A DNA stretch of 64,000 nucleotides from Mangifera indica (GCF_011075055.1 NC_058150.1:6386001-6450000); one strand, 5' to 3'; positions 1-13,210 are shown, counted from the first letter of the stretch. Notes: a model not told the origin generated them from the letters alone. Numbers and translations are program-made.

Positions 1-760
1 CTCTTTTAGATCAAACCCATTGTTTTAAATATGATAATATAACTTTTAAAAGAGTTTAAAAACTCACAAATCAATCTTTAAAATCTTTCGGAAACTTTAA
101 CCGTAATATTGTTCTTTTGAAAATTATCTTATTTACTTTTATATACTTTACAAAAATACAATTATGATAACAATTGTTTGCAATACGATATTTACACATC
201 TAATTTGTTATATTTTGTTTGGTTCTTTAAGAATGTAATTGACTATTATTTTTTAAACTATCAAGGAGTACACTAAAGTTTTAAAAACACTCTTGAACCT
301 TTTTCAATATTTAAAAACCCCTAAAATTATTATATTTACCGCGATATATTTTGAAATTTATATTATAACCATTATAGTTTGTAATATGACATTTATACTC
401 TTAATTTACTAAATTATGTTAAGTCTTTAAGGGTATAACTATAATTTTTTAAACTATTGAGGGGTATATTAAAACACCATATACTTTTTTTTGAATTTCT
501 AAAAACCCTCTAAAATACATTTTCATTCCCTATATTTTGAAATTATATAGTGACCCTAATAGTTTTTAATATGGTATTTATATTTTTATTGTGTTCTATT
601 CAATTATTTGAGAGTGTAACTATAATTTTTTAAACTATTGAAAGATATATTAAAATTTTAAAAATTAAAAAAACCCCTAAAACATTTTTAAATTTCCAAA
701 ACCCCCATGCAAAATTTTTTTAACATCCCCAATAGTTTAAAAAATTGTAGTTTTCTCCTA
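1..760. repeat. Degenerate ~180-195 bp tandem repeat with an inverted copy
   Basis: A motif reading roughly ACTATAATTTTTTAAACTAT followed by TGAGGGG-like sequence recurs near 242, 438 and 619, spaced about 196 and 181 bp. Each copy is followed by a stretch resembling TTTCTAAAAACCCCTAAAA. Near 722-748 the motif appears reversed (CCCCAATAGTTTAAAAAATTGTAG). No coding region is visible. This is an old non-coding repeat, possibly a fold-back element; I cannot assign a family. Confidence 0.5.
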
Positions 761-2661
761 AATATACGATTATACATCATTGACACCCTTATTTATACTT
801 TTACTAGTACAAATGTTATTATCACTTATTATCATTTTTTATTTGAAATCAGGAAAAGAGTAAGAAGGAAGTGAGGATAAAAGAAAAGGAAAATACCTTA
901 GTTTTTTTTTTAAAATTTTTGTGAAGTTAAGGTTACACGATAATTTTAAAAAATGAAATAGTTAAGATAAAATGATAATTTTACTTCCAAATATATTTTT
1001 TTTGAAATAATAAAGTTTATTTTTGGGTAGAAAAGTGTTATCTATGCCTAGAAATGGAAAAGTGTTTTTAAGCCAAACCTTGGGTGAAAAATATAATTTA
1101 TCCTAAGTAAAATAAGGTGTTTATAAAAAATAACCAATAACCTTAATCCTATACAAATTTAATCAATTAATTTAATTCAATTCAATTTTTATCCTAATCT
1201 TTAACCTTCGAACAAAACCAAAAACCTCAAATATAAAATGCCTTAAATCTGACATTGACATGTTGAACAATATTAATAGGAGAATTTATCAGTCTTCTAT
1301 TGTGTTAATACATATCTTGAAATTGTTCAAAGTATATTATATATTTATGTAGATTCTTTTCCCTCAAATATCTCCAATAAAACTCGCAATTTGATAAATA
1401 CAAGAAACAAAATTGTGATCCATGAAGAACAGAATCAAGAATTCATTAAATGAGCCAATATAATTTAATGGAATAAGAATATTTGTCACGTTTAACCAAA
1501 AAAGTTAAATAAAATAAACTATATAGAAAGAAAGAATTATATAAGTTTTCCTTACATTACTACAGGGTTTATACCTAATAAGTAGTATCTGAGCAAAGGA
1601 TCATGATTTATAAAGTAGTCAACTGGTTTGAAGAAGAGCTTGATTCAAGAGGGAAGTTCAAGGCTTAGTTAGCATGGAATTTGTACAGTGCAGCTAAGAT
1701 ACAGTTACAACTATACTTCTTTTTCATTTTGAAGAGTTAAAATCAAACCTAAATTTAATGGTTATGTGAATATGAATACAGGAGCTATGATTAGGGGCGG
1801 AGGGAGGTTGGGTTAAGGAGTGTCACTTGACCCTCCTTTACTTCCAAAATTCTACAAGTTTAGATAAAATCTCTATCTCACCCCTCATATTTGATTTAAT
1901 TTTTAATATATCATGTCCTTTCCATTTTGAAAAAAAGTGTTTTACTCCATCACTTTTTCCATTCAAAATGAAAATTGTTATTAGCCACTCCTCTCCTCTT
2001 TATTTCTATTAGTGTTGAGCGTTAAAAATTTTAATACACTTTTGTCAGAGATTCCAATCGAACAACTCTTACAATATGCCTTAAATATGAAATCATGTCA
2101 AGTTTTGGATGAAGAAAGAAAAATATATTTATAAAAACATGTCGTGATATTCCAACAAAATATCAAAAAAAAGACTTAATATATCATTTGATGGTTTAAT
2201 GAATTTGATTAATGGTTGAATCATAACTTAGTTGTTTATAGGTGTGGATACAAACTGAACCAAACTTAAAAATCCTCTAACTCGAGTTTAAGTTGAATAA
2301 AAAATAAGTCAATTTGTATTTGACTCGAGTTTGTTGAACCAAAATTAAGAATAATTTGAGTTTGATTTAAATAAATAATGGTTAACTTCAATTCGAGTTT
2401 AGTTTAAATTCATGATTTGAATTGATATATTAAATTTATAATTCAAATTTATTTTTTATTTATAAAATAATATTATTTTAATAATTTTATTACAATTTCA
2501 TTTGTAGTTTTAACCATCGGAGTTGTCCTCCCAACTATTGTACCCTATTCTCGGTAATTGATTCTACTTAAGTAATTAATGATTCTCCTCCAAATACTCT
2601 CTACATTAACATTCACCAACACGAGAGAGAAGGGAAGAGAAGAGGCATCAGCTGAGGAACA
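761..2661. other. AT-rich intergenic DNA upstream of the CHX locus
   Basis: No supported gene. Around 2240-2460 it contains TTCGAGTTT/AACTCGAG-type sequence of the same kind as at 21.1, 30.7 and 61.8 kb. The 2500-2660 stretch directly before the CHX start is less AT-biased and is the likely promoter/5' UTR; I could not pick a TATA box with confidence. Confidence 0.4.
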
Positions 2662-5338
2662 ATGCCGCACTACGTTAACAGCGGATATTATAATATAACA
2701 AATTCTTCAGTCTACTTTACCAGAATATGTTTCCAGAAGTATGATTACTTTCCTCCTTATAACACCTCCTGGCAATTCAAGATCCCTTAATCCGAAAACT
2801 CCCTGTTCTTTCAATGCAACTTGGTGTTGCCATACTCGTGATGCGCATGTTCTTCATTGTCCTCAAACCTCTTCGTCAGCCTCGTTTTGTGGCTGAAGTT
2901 GCTGTAAGTTCAACACCTCAACTTTAATTCAAAACCTCTTTCTGCTATATGCTTAAATTTCTTTTCTTTTATTATACAGGCTAGCATTCTCCTCGGACCG
3001 ACTATAATTGGGTTTTTTAATGTTCCGGAATTGGAGTCCCAAGTTTTCACGTCGCTCTACCCTTTCGAGAACAGCTTGTTATTAGAGTCATTTTCCACCT
3101 TAGGACTCACTTACTACATGTTCTTGGTGGGGTTAGAGATGGACTTGTCCACGATAAGGCACATGGATAAGAAGTCATGGAACATTGCCATTATAGGATC
3201 CATTTTCCCATTTTTTTTTGGTGCAAGCTTATACTATTTACCTACACTTCAAGGCAAGGATGTAATCTTAGCTCCACTTGGTGCTTTGTTCTGGGCTATA
3301 ACGTTAACTATGACAAGCTTCCCAGACCTGGCCAGGATCCTTTCGGATTTCAAACTTCTCCACACGGAAATTGGCAAAATTGACTTAAGTTCTACTATCA
3401 TTAACGATATCAGTACTTGGGTCCTTTTTGTTGGAACAATAATCACATCTAGAGGTATTGGCTACGAAGTGGCCAGAGGGACAATTCCCTTAGTTGCCTT
3501 CGTTGTAATCTGCTTGTTTGTATTGCGTCCAAGTATTGCTTGGTTCATAAAACGGACCAAAAAGAAAGGAGGCAGATACTGCGATATGCATATATACTTC
3601 ATTCTCATTGGCGTAGTTATATTTGGATGCGTTGCAGATGCATGTTGGTCGCATTCCCTGGTCGGTGGTTATCTATTTGGACTCATTGTCCCAAGAGGAG
3701 AGCTCGCCATTAATGTCATGGAAAGAAGTGAAAAGTTTGTGACTGGAATTATGTTGCCAAGCTTTCTTATCAGTAGTGGGCTTAGAACCAGCCTTGACGA
3801 TATAGGAATTCAACCTAAATGGGGAACTTTGATTTTCATTATAACTTTTGCTACGTCTGCAAAGATTGTGAGTACTTTCTGTGTTGCTTTGTGTTGTGGC
3901 ATGTCTTCTAGGGATAGTTTGATTCTTGGGGGTGTTATGAATACGAAAGGGTTTTTTACACTCATCGTTCTAAATGAAGGCCGGAGCTTGCCGGTAAATA
4001 ATTGTATACTTCCACCAATTTATTTTTCAGTCACATCAGCATCCATCTCAGGTTTTTTTTAAACACATTATTGCGCTTCTGATTGCAGGCTTTGGACAAC
4101 ATGTCAATGGGTGTAATGGTGTTAACAATTCTGTTCAGGAAGAGTTTGGTAGGGCCAATGGTCTTCTTAATCAACCGAGCCGGAAAGAGTCAGACCCAAA
4201 ACAATAGAAGGACCATACAGGGAAGTAGTCCAGACGAAGAACTTCGAGTCCTCGCTTGCATTCATGCAATCCCAAATTTCAAGGTATCATCAACCTCCTC
4301 CAAGTCTCCAATTCCACAGAGAGATCCCCAATTTCCGTTTTTGCAGTCCACCTAGTCGAGCTCAGTAGAGCTACCCCATTGCTGATTGTGCACAATACAC
4401 CTGAGTATACATCTCACAACAAATCTCGTAGAGGAAACACAGAGTTAGACCATATAATTACTGCCTTAAAAGACTATGAAGACAGGAACGAAGCAGTCTT
4501 CGTTTATCCACTTACCGCCGTATCGCCTTACCCCACAATGCACGAGGACATCGTCACGCTTACCAAGGATAAGGATGTCACAATCATTTTAATCCCATTT
4601 CACAAGCAACTAACAGCAGACGGTGAACTGCGTGATGACCACCATCCAATAAGGGATGTGCACAGAAAATTGCTAGAAAAGGCACCATGTTCTGTGGGCA
4701 TACTCGTTGATCGTGGACTTACATTTCACATAGGCTCAAACGCATCCAGCGGCAGGCGGGAGCTCCGAGTCGCCGTAATCTTTATCGGTGGAGCTGACGA
4801 CCAGGAGGCCTTAAGTTATGCTTGGAGAATGGCAGGGACAATGCGCGTTACCTTAACTGTGGTGCGGTTTCAATTAGCAAAAGATCCAGATGTAGATAAA
4901 GTGGCAGAAGGGGAGAAGACTCTGCATTGGTCTGATGATGAATACATCAACGAGTTCAGGTTTGAGTCAGTGTTGGATAAGTCAATAAGTTATCATGAAA
5001 AACTAGTTCAAAATAGCGAAGAACTTGAGACGACCATCAGAGAACAGTACAATAGCTTTGATCTTTATATAGTTGGGCGAGGGTTAGGAGTAAAATCACC
5101 ATTGATAAAAGGACTAAAAGAAGTGGGTGACAATCCGGAGCTAGGAGCAATGGGAGAGGTATTGGTGTCATCCAAACGTACAGCACATGCATCAGTTTTT
5201 GTAGTGCAACAATCTACTTCGGGGGCACTGGATGCTACATTGCCCCATCGCAAGAGGAAATTGGTTAAAAAGGATTGGGCTTCACCCATTTTGAATCCTG
5301 ATTATGACGCCATTGTGCAGCAGAAAAAGAGGGGCTAG
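2662..5338 (+). pseudogene. CHX-family cation/H+ antiporter with two frameshifts
   Basis: Monovalent cation/proton antiporter of the plant CHX (CPA2) family, expected in endomembranes or plasma membrane. Three exons fit: 2662-2903, 2980-3993 and 4089-5338, with GT-AG introns of 76 and 95 bp. Exon 1 holds a short polar N-terminus and the LKPLRQPRFVAEV segment. Exon 2 holds the antiporter membrane domain, including FLVGLEMD, ISSGLRT and GGVMNTKG. Exon 3 holds the C-terminal cytosolic region with RELRVAVIFIGGADDQEA, DLYIVGRG and ELGAMGEVLVSS, all typical of CHX. Total is about 835 residues, normal for the family. Two lesions are visible. The ATG frame stops at 2788-2790, while the conserved DPLIRKLP frame begins one base out of phase near 2781. 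A second one-base shift lies near 4276-4280, after LACIHAIPNF. Both look like single-base deletions. The rest is clean, so inactivation is recent or these are assembly errors. Family certain; which paralogue is not. Confidence 0.85.
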
Positions 5339-6060
5339 TGGTTTGTTCGACCATATGAATATGGAGGACAGCTACTGGCTGACCGAGTACTGAATATACT
5401 GGTAATACCGAACTCTATTTTATTCTTCCCATAAAGTTTCGGGGTCCGAAAAGCCCATGGTTTATTTCTTGCCCTTTATGATTACACAAGGCCGGCTTTA
5501 AACCTGGACCTGGCCAGTTCCTCTCAATGGACCTACATGAACAATTGGCAGATCACATGAGGAGTTCTAAGTTTGCTGGATTTGTCCCATTGTTGTAAGT
5601 TAACAATTTACCCTGCTTTAGTTCTTTAGTTAATCGTTCCTACTTCTGTAACATAGGAGATCCCGAGGAGCCATGATTAGAAAAACTTCATAAATAAATA
5701 TATTATTATTATTATTATAATAAAAGTTTTGACAAATAACTTACAGTTAGGAAACAAGCATCGTCTCATATTACAATCTGCAAAACCAAGTCTTGAGAAG
5801 TTAAGTCTTCTCTTCTAAGAAGTCTCAAAGCAAAAAACAAGGATCACTTTTCTCATTATTGTGGCAATCACCCCTTATTAAATGAATATCTCCTTTTATC
5901 AAGGAATTATCTTTGTTAAAATTAGCAGTTGCAGATGACTTACAAATTATATAACCCAACCATTTTAAATGCAAACAATGTGTAGGGAGAAAGGATGGTT
6001 AGAGACTAGCTACATATATTTAAGTGTAATATTATGTGTATATATTTTTTATACAATAAA
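5339..6060. other. CHX 3' flank and AT-rich spacer
   Basis: No coding region is seen. A short ATT/TTA microsatellite lies at about 5700-5722. The first 300 bases probably include the CHX 3' UTR; no polyadenylation signal stands out. Confidence 0.35.
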
Positions 6061-6217
6061 ACTATGTATACCCATTTTGGGTACATAAATGTGTACACAT
6101 TTATATGTGTCATCATGTGATTGGATGATTTTGAATTAAGAATAAAACAATAATCAATTATATGATGACACATATGAGTGTTTATATATTTATGTACCCA
6201 AAATGGATACACATAGT
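6061..6217. mobile_element. 157-bp MITE, copy 1
   Basis: The ends are near-perfect 25-bp inverted repeats: 6061-6085 begins ACTATGTATACCCATTTTGG and 6193-6217 is its complement with two mismatches. The interior holds a second inverted pair (TGTGTCATCATGTGATTG against ATATGATGACACATA). A second copy of exactly the same length is at 54059-54215. It is non-coding. The target duplication is unclear because the flanks are AT-rich. Confidence 0.8.
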
Positions 6218-6606
6218 ATTACTCTTTTTTATATATATATTTTAAGTATATAGATGTTGTATTATTATATGTTTGGGTATTAATTTATTTTTAATATAAA
6301 ATCATTTAATCATATAATAACACATTATTTATATATCTATATTATATAAAAAAAAATATATACAAATAATTTTATTATATATTTAACATTTGCTTACTTT
6401 TTGCTTGTGTTGTAATCTTATTTCATCCAATCAATAATAATAATATAGGCATGGTCATTAGTATTTATGGGCGAACCACTTAAAAAATTGTTTGTCTCCT
6501 TCTTTTATTATTGCATTTGTTTATATTCTTATACTCCGGTCTTCATGTTCAACGTACTCCACTAGTCCTCATTAGTGTATTATTTTCACACCAACTATTA
6601 TTATCA

Positions 6607-7275
6607 GGCCAAAAGACTTATTCCCAATCAAAGTATAGTGAAATCCCAAATTTTCGCTCTCTAACTTTCAAAAACTTAAATACTTATCCATAATTAAATT
6701 TTTGTTAAAAATCTCAATTAAAATTATAGATAAAATTTTTATTTATTAAAAAATTTTAAAAATTAAAGTTTTATGATATTTCTTCCCCAGGTTTAGAAAT
6801 CTTATAATTTATCCTCCAACCCAAAGTTTGAAAACTGATAAATACCTCCTTAAGGTTTATTCCTCTTCTCTTCAACACCGATTCATTGTTTTTTACGGTT
6901 GGTCATTCTCCCTCCCGCTTTATCTCTCCCTTTCCTTTTCGATCATCTTTGGCTGAGTCTTTGTCTTGACTAAAGATGACTGAAGAGAGAAAAGAGAGTA
7001 ATCGGAGGGAGAGATAAGGGGGAGGGAGGACGGTTAACCTCTGGAGAGAAGAGGAACAAATCTTATGAGGTATTTGTTAGTTTTCAAAACTTTGGGTTGT
7101 GAGGAAATTATAAATTTTTTAAACCTGAAGAGGAAAATGTGGTAAAACTTTACTTTTTTAATAAATGATGGTTTTACAGTAAATCCTAACTTAGATTTTT
7201 AATAAAAAATTAATTATGGACGAATGTTTGGATTTTTGAAAATTGAAGCATTGGATGGGAATAAGTCTTTCGGCC
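6607..7275. mobile_element. MULE-type MITE (GGCCAAAAGACTTATTCCC family), copy A
   Basis: Starts GGCCAAAAGACTTATTCCCA and ends in the complement GGGAATAAGTCTTTCGGCC. The inner sequence is also largely palindromic (CCCAAAGTTTGAAAACTG near 6820 against CAAAACTTTGGGTTG near 7085), so the whole 669 bp can fold back. It is flanked by TTATTATCA (6598-6606) and TTATTATTA (7276-7284), a 9-bp duplication with one mismatch. A 9-bp duplication is the hallmark of Mutator-like elements. No transposase. Confidence 0.75.
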
Positions 7276-7479
7276 TTATTATTAAAGTTTCTCTCGTTTA
7301 TCATTCACTACAATCTTAAAAGTATTCATACTTGGGCAATTAAAAAAATTTGAGGTCAAGCTAATCTCAGGTTTGTGAAATGACTTGAATATTTTTACTA
7401 ATTAATTGGAATAAGTTGGTAGAGAATTCAGTTTAATGTTAGTAATTGTTTCTCGAGTGTCAACCATTTCTACCAAAAA

Positions 7480-7640
7480 TATTTTATGCAATAACAATGG
7501 ATATACCCATATTTGTAAATTAACGTTAATATATTATCATATAATTGAATGACTTTAAATTAAAAATAAAATAACATTTAATCAAAAGATAACATATAAA
7601 TATTTTTACACATTGTTATGCATATGTAGCATACTCTTGG
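7480..7640. mobile_element. Decayed relative of the 157-bp MITE
   Basis: Shares the inner order of the 157-bp MITE (ATCATATAATTGAATGACTTTAAATTAAAAATAAAATAA) with badly eroded ends (ATGGATATACCCATATTTG on the left). Another eroded copy lies at about 53690-53870. Confidence 0.4.
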
Positions 7641-10200
7641 TGATGAGATTTCTCATTACCAATTAAAAGTACGCAATTATTAGCTTTATATAAGATAGAC
7701 AATGATAATAACAATTAAAGTTAAGTAAATAACCTTGTTATCTACTATTTGGATGTTTAAATGTAATTGAAGGTGTGAGGGTGAGTAATAAAAACAAAAA
7801 ATATTTTTAGCGTGATCTGACTTGTTTTTCAAAAACCTATCTTCACAATTATGTTCTTGATATGTGAGTAAAGTATTCCGATAGAGTTTGTATGGTGATT
7901 ATAAGTATATCTAGAATCTTTAGTAAGGTGAAAAAAATTCCTCTTGGATCTTCTCTTAGATGACTTTCCTATATCTTTTCATCCTCTTTCTAACTTTGTG
8001 GTGACCTTTATATTTTATAGGATGAAAAGATGGAATTACATACAAATATTATATCTAAATGTTCCTAATTCATATATGAATCTATAAATTTATTCATATT
8101 GTACAAAAATGAAATAATTACATTGATAACTTAATCTTGATTTGATAGAAGATGATTGCTTTCTCCAATAGACACATGATATAACAGAGGAAGGAATATT
8201 ATAGATGTTGATGAGATATATGACCATATGAAGTTCTTATTGTCTCAGAGTGGTAACACTTTCACCTATGTTCAATGATTGGTAGATAGATGACATATCT
8301 GATAATGTTATTGATTAGTTGCACCATAAGTGTCATTCTTGTAAGTTTAGTCAAGAAGGAGTTTAAACATATAACATTTTCTTCTTTGTTTCTAGAGTGT
8401 AAGTAAATTTTGGAAACTCTTGGATTTTTTGTACAAAAAAGACACATGAAAATTTAGGGTAGGTTATGAAACATCGTAATAACAATGTCCATATGTTGTG
8501 TTCAATGCATAATCTATTCGCTTCATGTTACAATCATGACGATTTACAACACCTAGAAGTCTTGATCAACATGTTTAATGTGTGTTGTGAGATTGATGAC
8601 ACATACTATAGGGGTACTTTGAACGTTGGGGATTATTTCTTGTCTAGTTTGGATTTTCTGCAAAAAATTTGATGATGGCTACTTTCTCATGTTAGTTTTT
8701 TCTTAAAACTTCTAATGTTTTGTATTTTCCTAAAATCTTAAAACAGTCAATTCATTGGAGTGATTTTAATACACTTTATCAGAGAGTTATTTATGTTTAT
8801 TATTGCGAATGTTAGTTATTTAACTCCAAATAACCTACATTTCCATTTATGTGTGATTTATATGGTTTGTGGTACGGAAATATACAATTAGGGTTCAAAA
8901 TAATAATTTTGGATTAAGTAGATGCAAAACTTACCCTTATATCATAATATCTACGTATACATTTCAAGGGTATTTTAATTATTTTGCGTTGTTTATATTT
9001 ATTTAAATTGTATTTAAATATTGATAAATGATTATTCATTCCGTGTCTACAAGATATTATGAACGATCGCTTAATGACAAGAGTGGTAATTCAATACCAT
9101 GAAAATTTGTGCATATAAGAGGGACACTTGATCACTTGTAGAAGTCATCAAAAAATTAAGCTTCCTAAAGAGAAGAAAACATTATTTGAGTTAACTACTA
9201 CGAATGCCTATACATAAGGAATACACGAACTTTCATGATAGTTGAATTTGAAAACCTATATCTAAGAAGGTTCAATTTTCAGACGAGAGATCTTACACTT
9301 CCATTATATTATATCATAGGCACATTCTCAGAGCGTTTGAGGGCCAACTTTGTAAGGCAGCTTTCTCACATTGGAATCACCCTTTAGAATCTTTTGTAGT
9401 TCCTGTCTATTAGCATGGACCAGATCACCAATAGCTGGATTACTTTAATAATTGATTAGAGTGATTTTCAAGGTTAGGAGCGCCCTGCTGCTTCATTTAG
9501 GGACCTGCTTTTACCTTAGTTCAAGTGTAGGGTAAGCTCGGTTTACCCCACCCTATAGGAATTTGGATGTGGGTGGCCATTGAATTTTGTAATAGAAATT
9601 GGTGGGCTTGGGTAACCTCATATCCCCTAACTGAATTTTTAAATAATCAATAATTAATTTTATTGAATTGATAACTTATTGTATTGCATAATCAACTTAA
9701 TTTTAGATAGGAACCAATCCAAAGGCTTCAGTGACTCATAACCTGAAAATATTTCGAGTTGATGTCTTATGGTGATTAAGTGATCAAAAGGGGAAACCAT
9801 ATGAATGTGTGATAATCTGAATTATTCCAAACAAGAAATACATTATTATGTCAGAATTCTTGTGACCATATACAATCATAAACTGAGAAAATTGAAGTTT
9901 TAGGAGAGAACTCTTCTCTTTATGAATACAATCATCCCTAGTAAGGATATTCCAAAAAACAAAAAAAAGGCAAAGGTAGACATATATATTTCAAAATAAA
10001 AAGAAATTTGAAGTTTAAGGGAGAACTCTTGTCGTTATGAACATAAAGTTCTATCAAGGACACTCTCATATTGCCTTTAATATCACGAAAATATCGCAAT
10101 CTGAAGTGTTTAAGGGGAACTCTTCACTTCTCTCTTCTCACCTATGTTTTTTCGCTCATTCATCACAGTTCTCTGCAATAAGGAGTGTCATCAGCCAACA
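7641..10200. other. Non-coding, repeat-rich spacer
   Basis: No gene recognised. Short ORFs here (for example 8466-8672, +, 68 codons) show no family signature. Between about 9890 and 10140 a segment resembling GGGAGAACTCTTGTC recurs near 9904, 10020 and 10114, a degenerate tandem array with spacings of roughly 116 and 94 bp. Confidence 0.35.
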
Positions 10201-10668
10201 CTAGAGAAATGCAAGCCTGGGGAAGGTCCCAGCTGCAACTACTGCTTGCAAGCACCAGTGTATCATGCTTGGCATGCGATCAGTTGAGACAGATAACTGA
10301 GAAAACAACCAATTAAAACCCACATTCATGGCCTGAGGGAAATTACATATATCATGGCTGCCAATGCCACCATCCATTCCTTCAAACGTATGGTCTATTT
10401 GACTACCCAGAAGGTTAAATCTGGTACGTGGGGAGAGAGCTTTTCTTTGGCCAGGTATCCACGCAGAGAGCCAATCTTTCCAGAAGGAGAAGGAACGGTG
10501 GCTTACCAGATATAAATCAAGCACATTTGGGAATGTATAATTAAAAAACTTGGAAGTCTTTGAGTTCACACTTCCACTTTCCAGGCTAAACATTCTGATG
10601 AGACAACAGCTTAGCCACGCATATTCTATTGCAACCACATCCTCAGCTCTACTGCAAGAAACAAACAT
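10201..10668 (-). CDS. Unidentified 155-codon ORF, probable last exon of an unknown gene
   Basis: Open for 155 codons on the minus strand, the longest unexplained reading frame in the first half of the window. The start of the frame reads like an intron 3' end (pyrimidine-rich TTTGTTTCTTGCAG), so coding probably begins at about residue 6 (RAEDVVAIEYAWLSCC) rather than at the ATG. The sequence is rich in Trp, Phe and Leu, with FWKDWLSAWIPGQRKAL, FNWLFSQLSV and MIHWCLQAVVAAGTFPR, and looks like a folded globular or helical protein rather than a random frame. I do not recognise the family. Upstream exons, if any, should lie at higher coordinates on the same strand; the ORF at 11440-11694 is a weak candidate. 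It may also be a stranded exon of a dead gene. Confidence 0.4.
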   Translation of the reverse strand: MFVSCSRAEDVVAIEYAWLSCCLIRMFSLESGSVNSKTSKFFNYTFPNVLDLYLVSHRSFSFWKDWLSAWIPGQRKALSPRTRFNLLGSQIDHTFEGMDGGIGSHDICNFPQAMNVGFNWLFSQLSVSTDRMPSMIHWCLQAVVAAGTFPRLAFL

Positions 10669-11439
10669 GCTGATTAGGGGGACTGGTAGCTGACTTTACC
10701 ATGATCTTTTACTATAATTTCAAGGAATTGCTCAGAGATTTTATAAAGATATCATAATTTAATCGGTAAAATTTTTTATACGATTCACCTGACCGTATAT
10801 TATAATTTGTAGGAGGAAAAAATTATCTGGGGAAGACAATCGGAAAGTTCTCGAGGGCCGATATTTTAACAATTTTCTGATTTATATTATTTAATGACAA
10901 TTGATTGAAAATTTTACCGAGAAAATTTTTTCTGAATGGACAGCAATAACAATTGTCATTGATCTGATCTAGTCGCCAAGGCTCACAAAAATTTGTTGAT
11001 AAAATGACAAACCTAATTTAACTGTTGATTACCCACCACCTACTTACCCTTCTTATTGAAACAAAATCTAGTCTTTTCTTTTCTCTTTTCAAGACATTCT
11101 ACAAAACTTGTTCTCCAATTCAATTACCAACGTTATCCCCACCAAACACAACTCCTTAACCATAAATGAGCTCCACAAACTTGGAGATGAATATACATAG
11201 AAAAAAGAAAGACATAAAAGTAACTGAAAGTATGAGAATATCATTTCCAAACATTTCCCCTATGTTTTACCCATGATTTCTGGGAGAAACAATGAAGTAC
11301 AATCAAAATCCTTTACCTTGTATTCTCAAGTACTGGAAAATATAACAATAGCTAAAATTCATAAATGTGAATATATTTACCTCACATTTCTGGAACGAAT
11401 ATTAGGCGTAGATGAGGGCTCAGATTATCAGCATCTTTA

Positions 11440-11694
11440 TTAGAACTGTTGCCTCTTCTTTCTTGGTGGTATGTTGTAAGTATGGCCATGAACGTACGTT
11501 AAATAATGACTCTGGAGAAAGCGTTGGATTCCAGGTTCAATGAACCTGGTCAGTCTGTCATTTGCAACAGCATGTGGACACTCTTTTGAGGAATGATGAT
11601 CCCCATTTGCCTTTGAAGGCTTGTTTTGCATTTTCTTGTTTACAAGTGAAAGGTCACGATCAATGAAGTGGATGGTCAAGATCAATTGGTGCAT
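11440..11694 (-). CDS. Unidentified 84-codon ORF
   Basis: A minus-strand frame with mixed, soluble composition (SKECPHAVANDRLTRFIEP, basic end PPRKKRQQF). It is not low complexity and could be an exon, but I see no family motif or convincing splice framework. It lies 0.8 kb from the frame at 10201-10668 on the same strand, so the two may belong together. Weakly supported. Confidence 0.2.
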   Translation of the reverse strand: MHQLILTIHFIDRDLSLVNKKMQNKPSKANGDHHSSKECPHAVANDRLTRFIEPGIQRFLQSHYLTYVHGHTYNIPPRKKRQQF

Positions 11695-13210
11695 TGGCTT
11701 TCGGCCTTGGTGATGATACTTATGAGTGAGAATAAAGTTCGGTTGAATATTCTGTGGGCGATGTTTTGATGTGATAAGATTTTACACTCATTGCGTGTTA
11801 AAACAAAAACTCATCTTGTTGTTCTAAGATCTGTGAACTTGTAAATAAATTAATCTTCTTTCTTTCAAGTACAAAGCTTTAGCTATATATATATATATAT
11901 TATAATTTACCCATGTGACAGAGCTTAAAGTAGCCATAGGAGTTCAAAGATGGTGACATTATAGGCAAGGGGGCCAGCTGATTGTCCACTTTTTTAAAGT
12001 CTGCACAAACAAAATAGCAATCTTTATTGACACTTATTCTACCACACCAACTTCATTTTCCAATTAGTCCACGGATATCTCACTTTCAAGTCAAAATTTT
12101 GATCAAGGATTCAAAAACCATGGGCTTAGTACTTGGAAATTACAGGCAGCCTAACAAATGCAGTTTTCCAGTGGCTTTAAGCTACATGAACAATTTACAA
12201 AATTTAGAATAAAGATCAAGTAAAAGTAACATAAGTTATTATTCTCTCTGAGTAAGACTCAGTGCTTTACAATACATCATCCTAAAGCTTGCAAGCTACG
12301 ATGGAAATTTTAATCATGGAAATAAACCCATAGATTACAACTACTCCTTTAAGTTGTGCCTTATTCGCAATATAATCACTATTCTTCCCTTCCTCAGAAT
12401 TCCAATGGCTTGAAACAGTCTATTCATGATTTGGCGTAATTTCACCAATACTATTACTAAGCTTTTGATTTACACTATGGAAAATGTAATGAGATGAACT
12501 ACAAAGGATAATGCAGTTTCAAAGCTGTACCCATTGGATAACATTCAAGCAGAAGAAGAAAGCTTGCAAATTCCTGCAGAGAAAATAGGAATGCCTTAAT
12601 ACATTGTCATTTCCCATATGGATAGAATTGCTTGTCATCAGAAACAGCTATCATTATAAAAAGTTACTAGAAGAATGAGAGAAGGTTGGTGTAATGATCA
12701 TAGTAACCCCCCTGCATGAGATCAATAAAAATACTAAACCGAGCAGTTGTTACACAGCAATGAATTTAACCAATAATCATAAGACATTTAATCTTGCAAA
12801 CCATGCAGTATTATTTCTTTATAATTTACTAATAGTTCTTTATTTAACTGCCAAAATCTTTAACTGAAATATGTAAGAAACTTCATCATGGGCCATTTGA
12901 ACTTGGTGATGTGAAAGATTGTGCTCCACAAGCACGAGTTCTACCTGCCATTGGCAGAGTTTGGCAACTAAACAAGCATAAAGTCGTAAGAGACCTTAAA
13001 CAAGATCATGATTTCTCATTTAAAACCAAACAGCGGCATAATGTCAGCTTGAAAGAACATTCTGCTTTAAAACCTCTGCATACAAAATGCAATAGATGCC
13101 TTAGCAATACCCTTAAGATTTTTACTAGTGGTAATAAGGGACTTCAGAGTTATAGATTAACGTCCCTATCATAAGGCAAAATTCATGTAGTAACAAAATG
13201 AAGAACAAAC
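11695..13210. other. Spacer downstream of the dehydratase relic
   Basis: A (TA)n microsatellite lies at about 11884-11900. The rest has no recognised coding sequence; the last dehydratase exon and 3' UTR would be expected here, but I could not find the usual C-terminal segment of the family. Confidence 0.3.

Noticed and set aside
6006..6212. 68-codon ORF with a near-identical partner at 53965-54210
   Set aside because: The shared peptide comes from the 157-bp MITE, not from a duplicated gene.
12911..13174. 87-codon plus-strand ORF next to the dehydratase relic
   Set aside because: No motif, no splice context, and composition like surrounding non-coding DNA.
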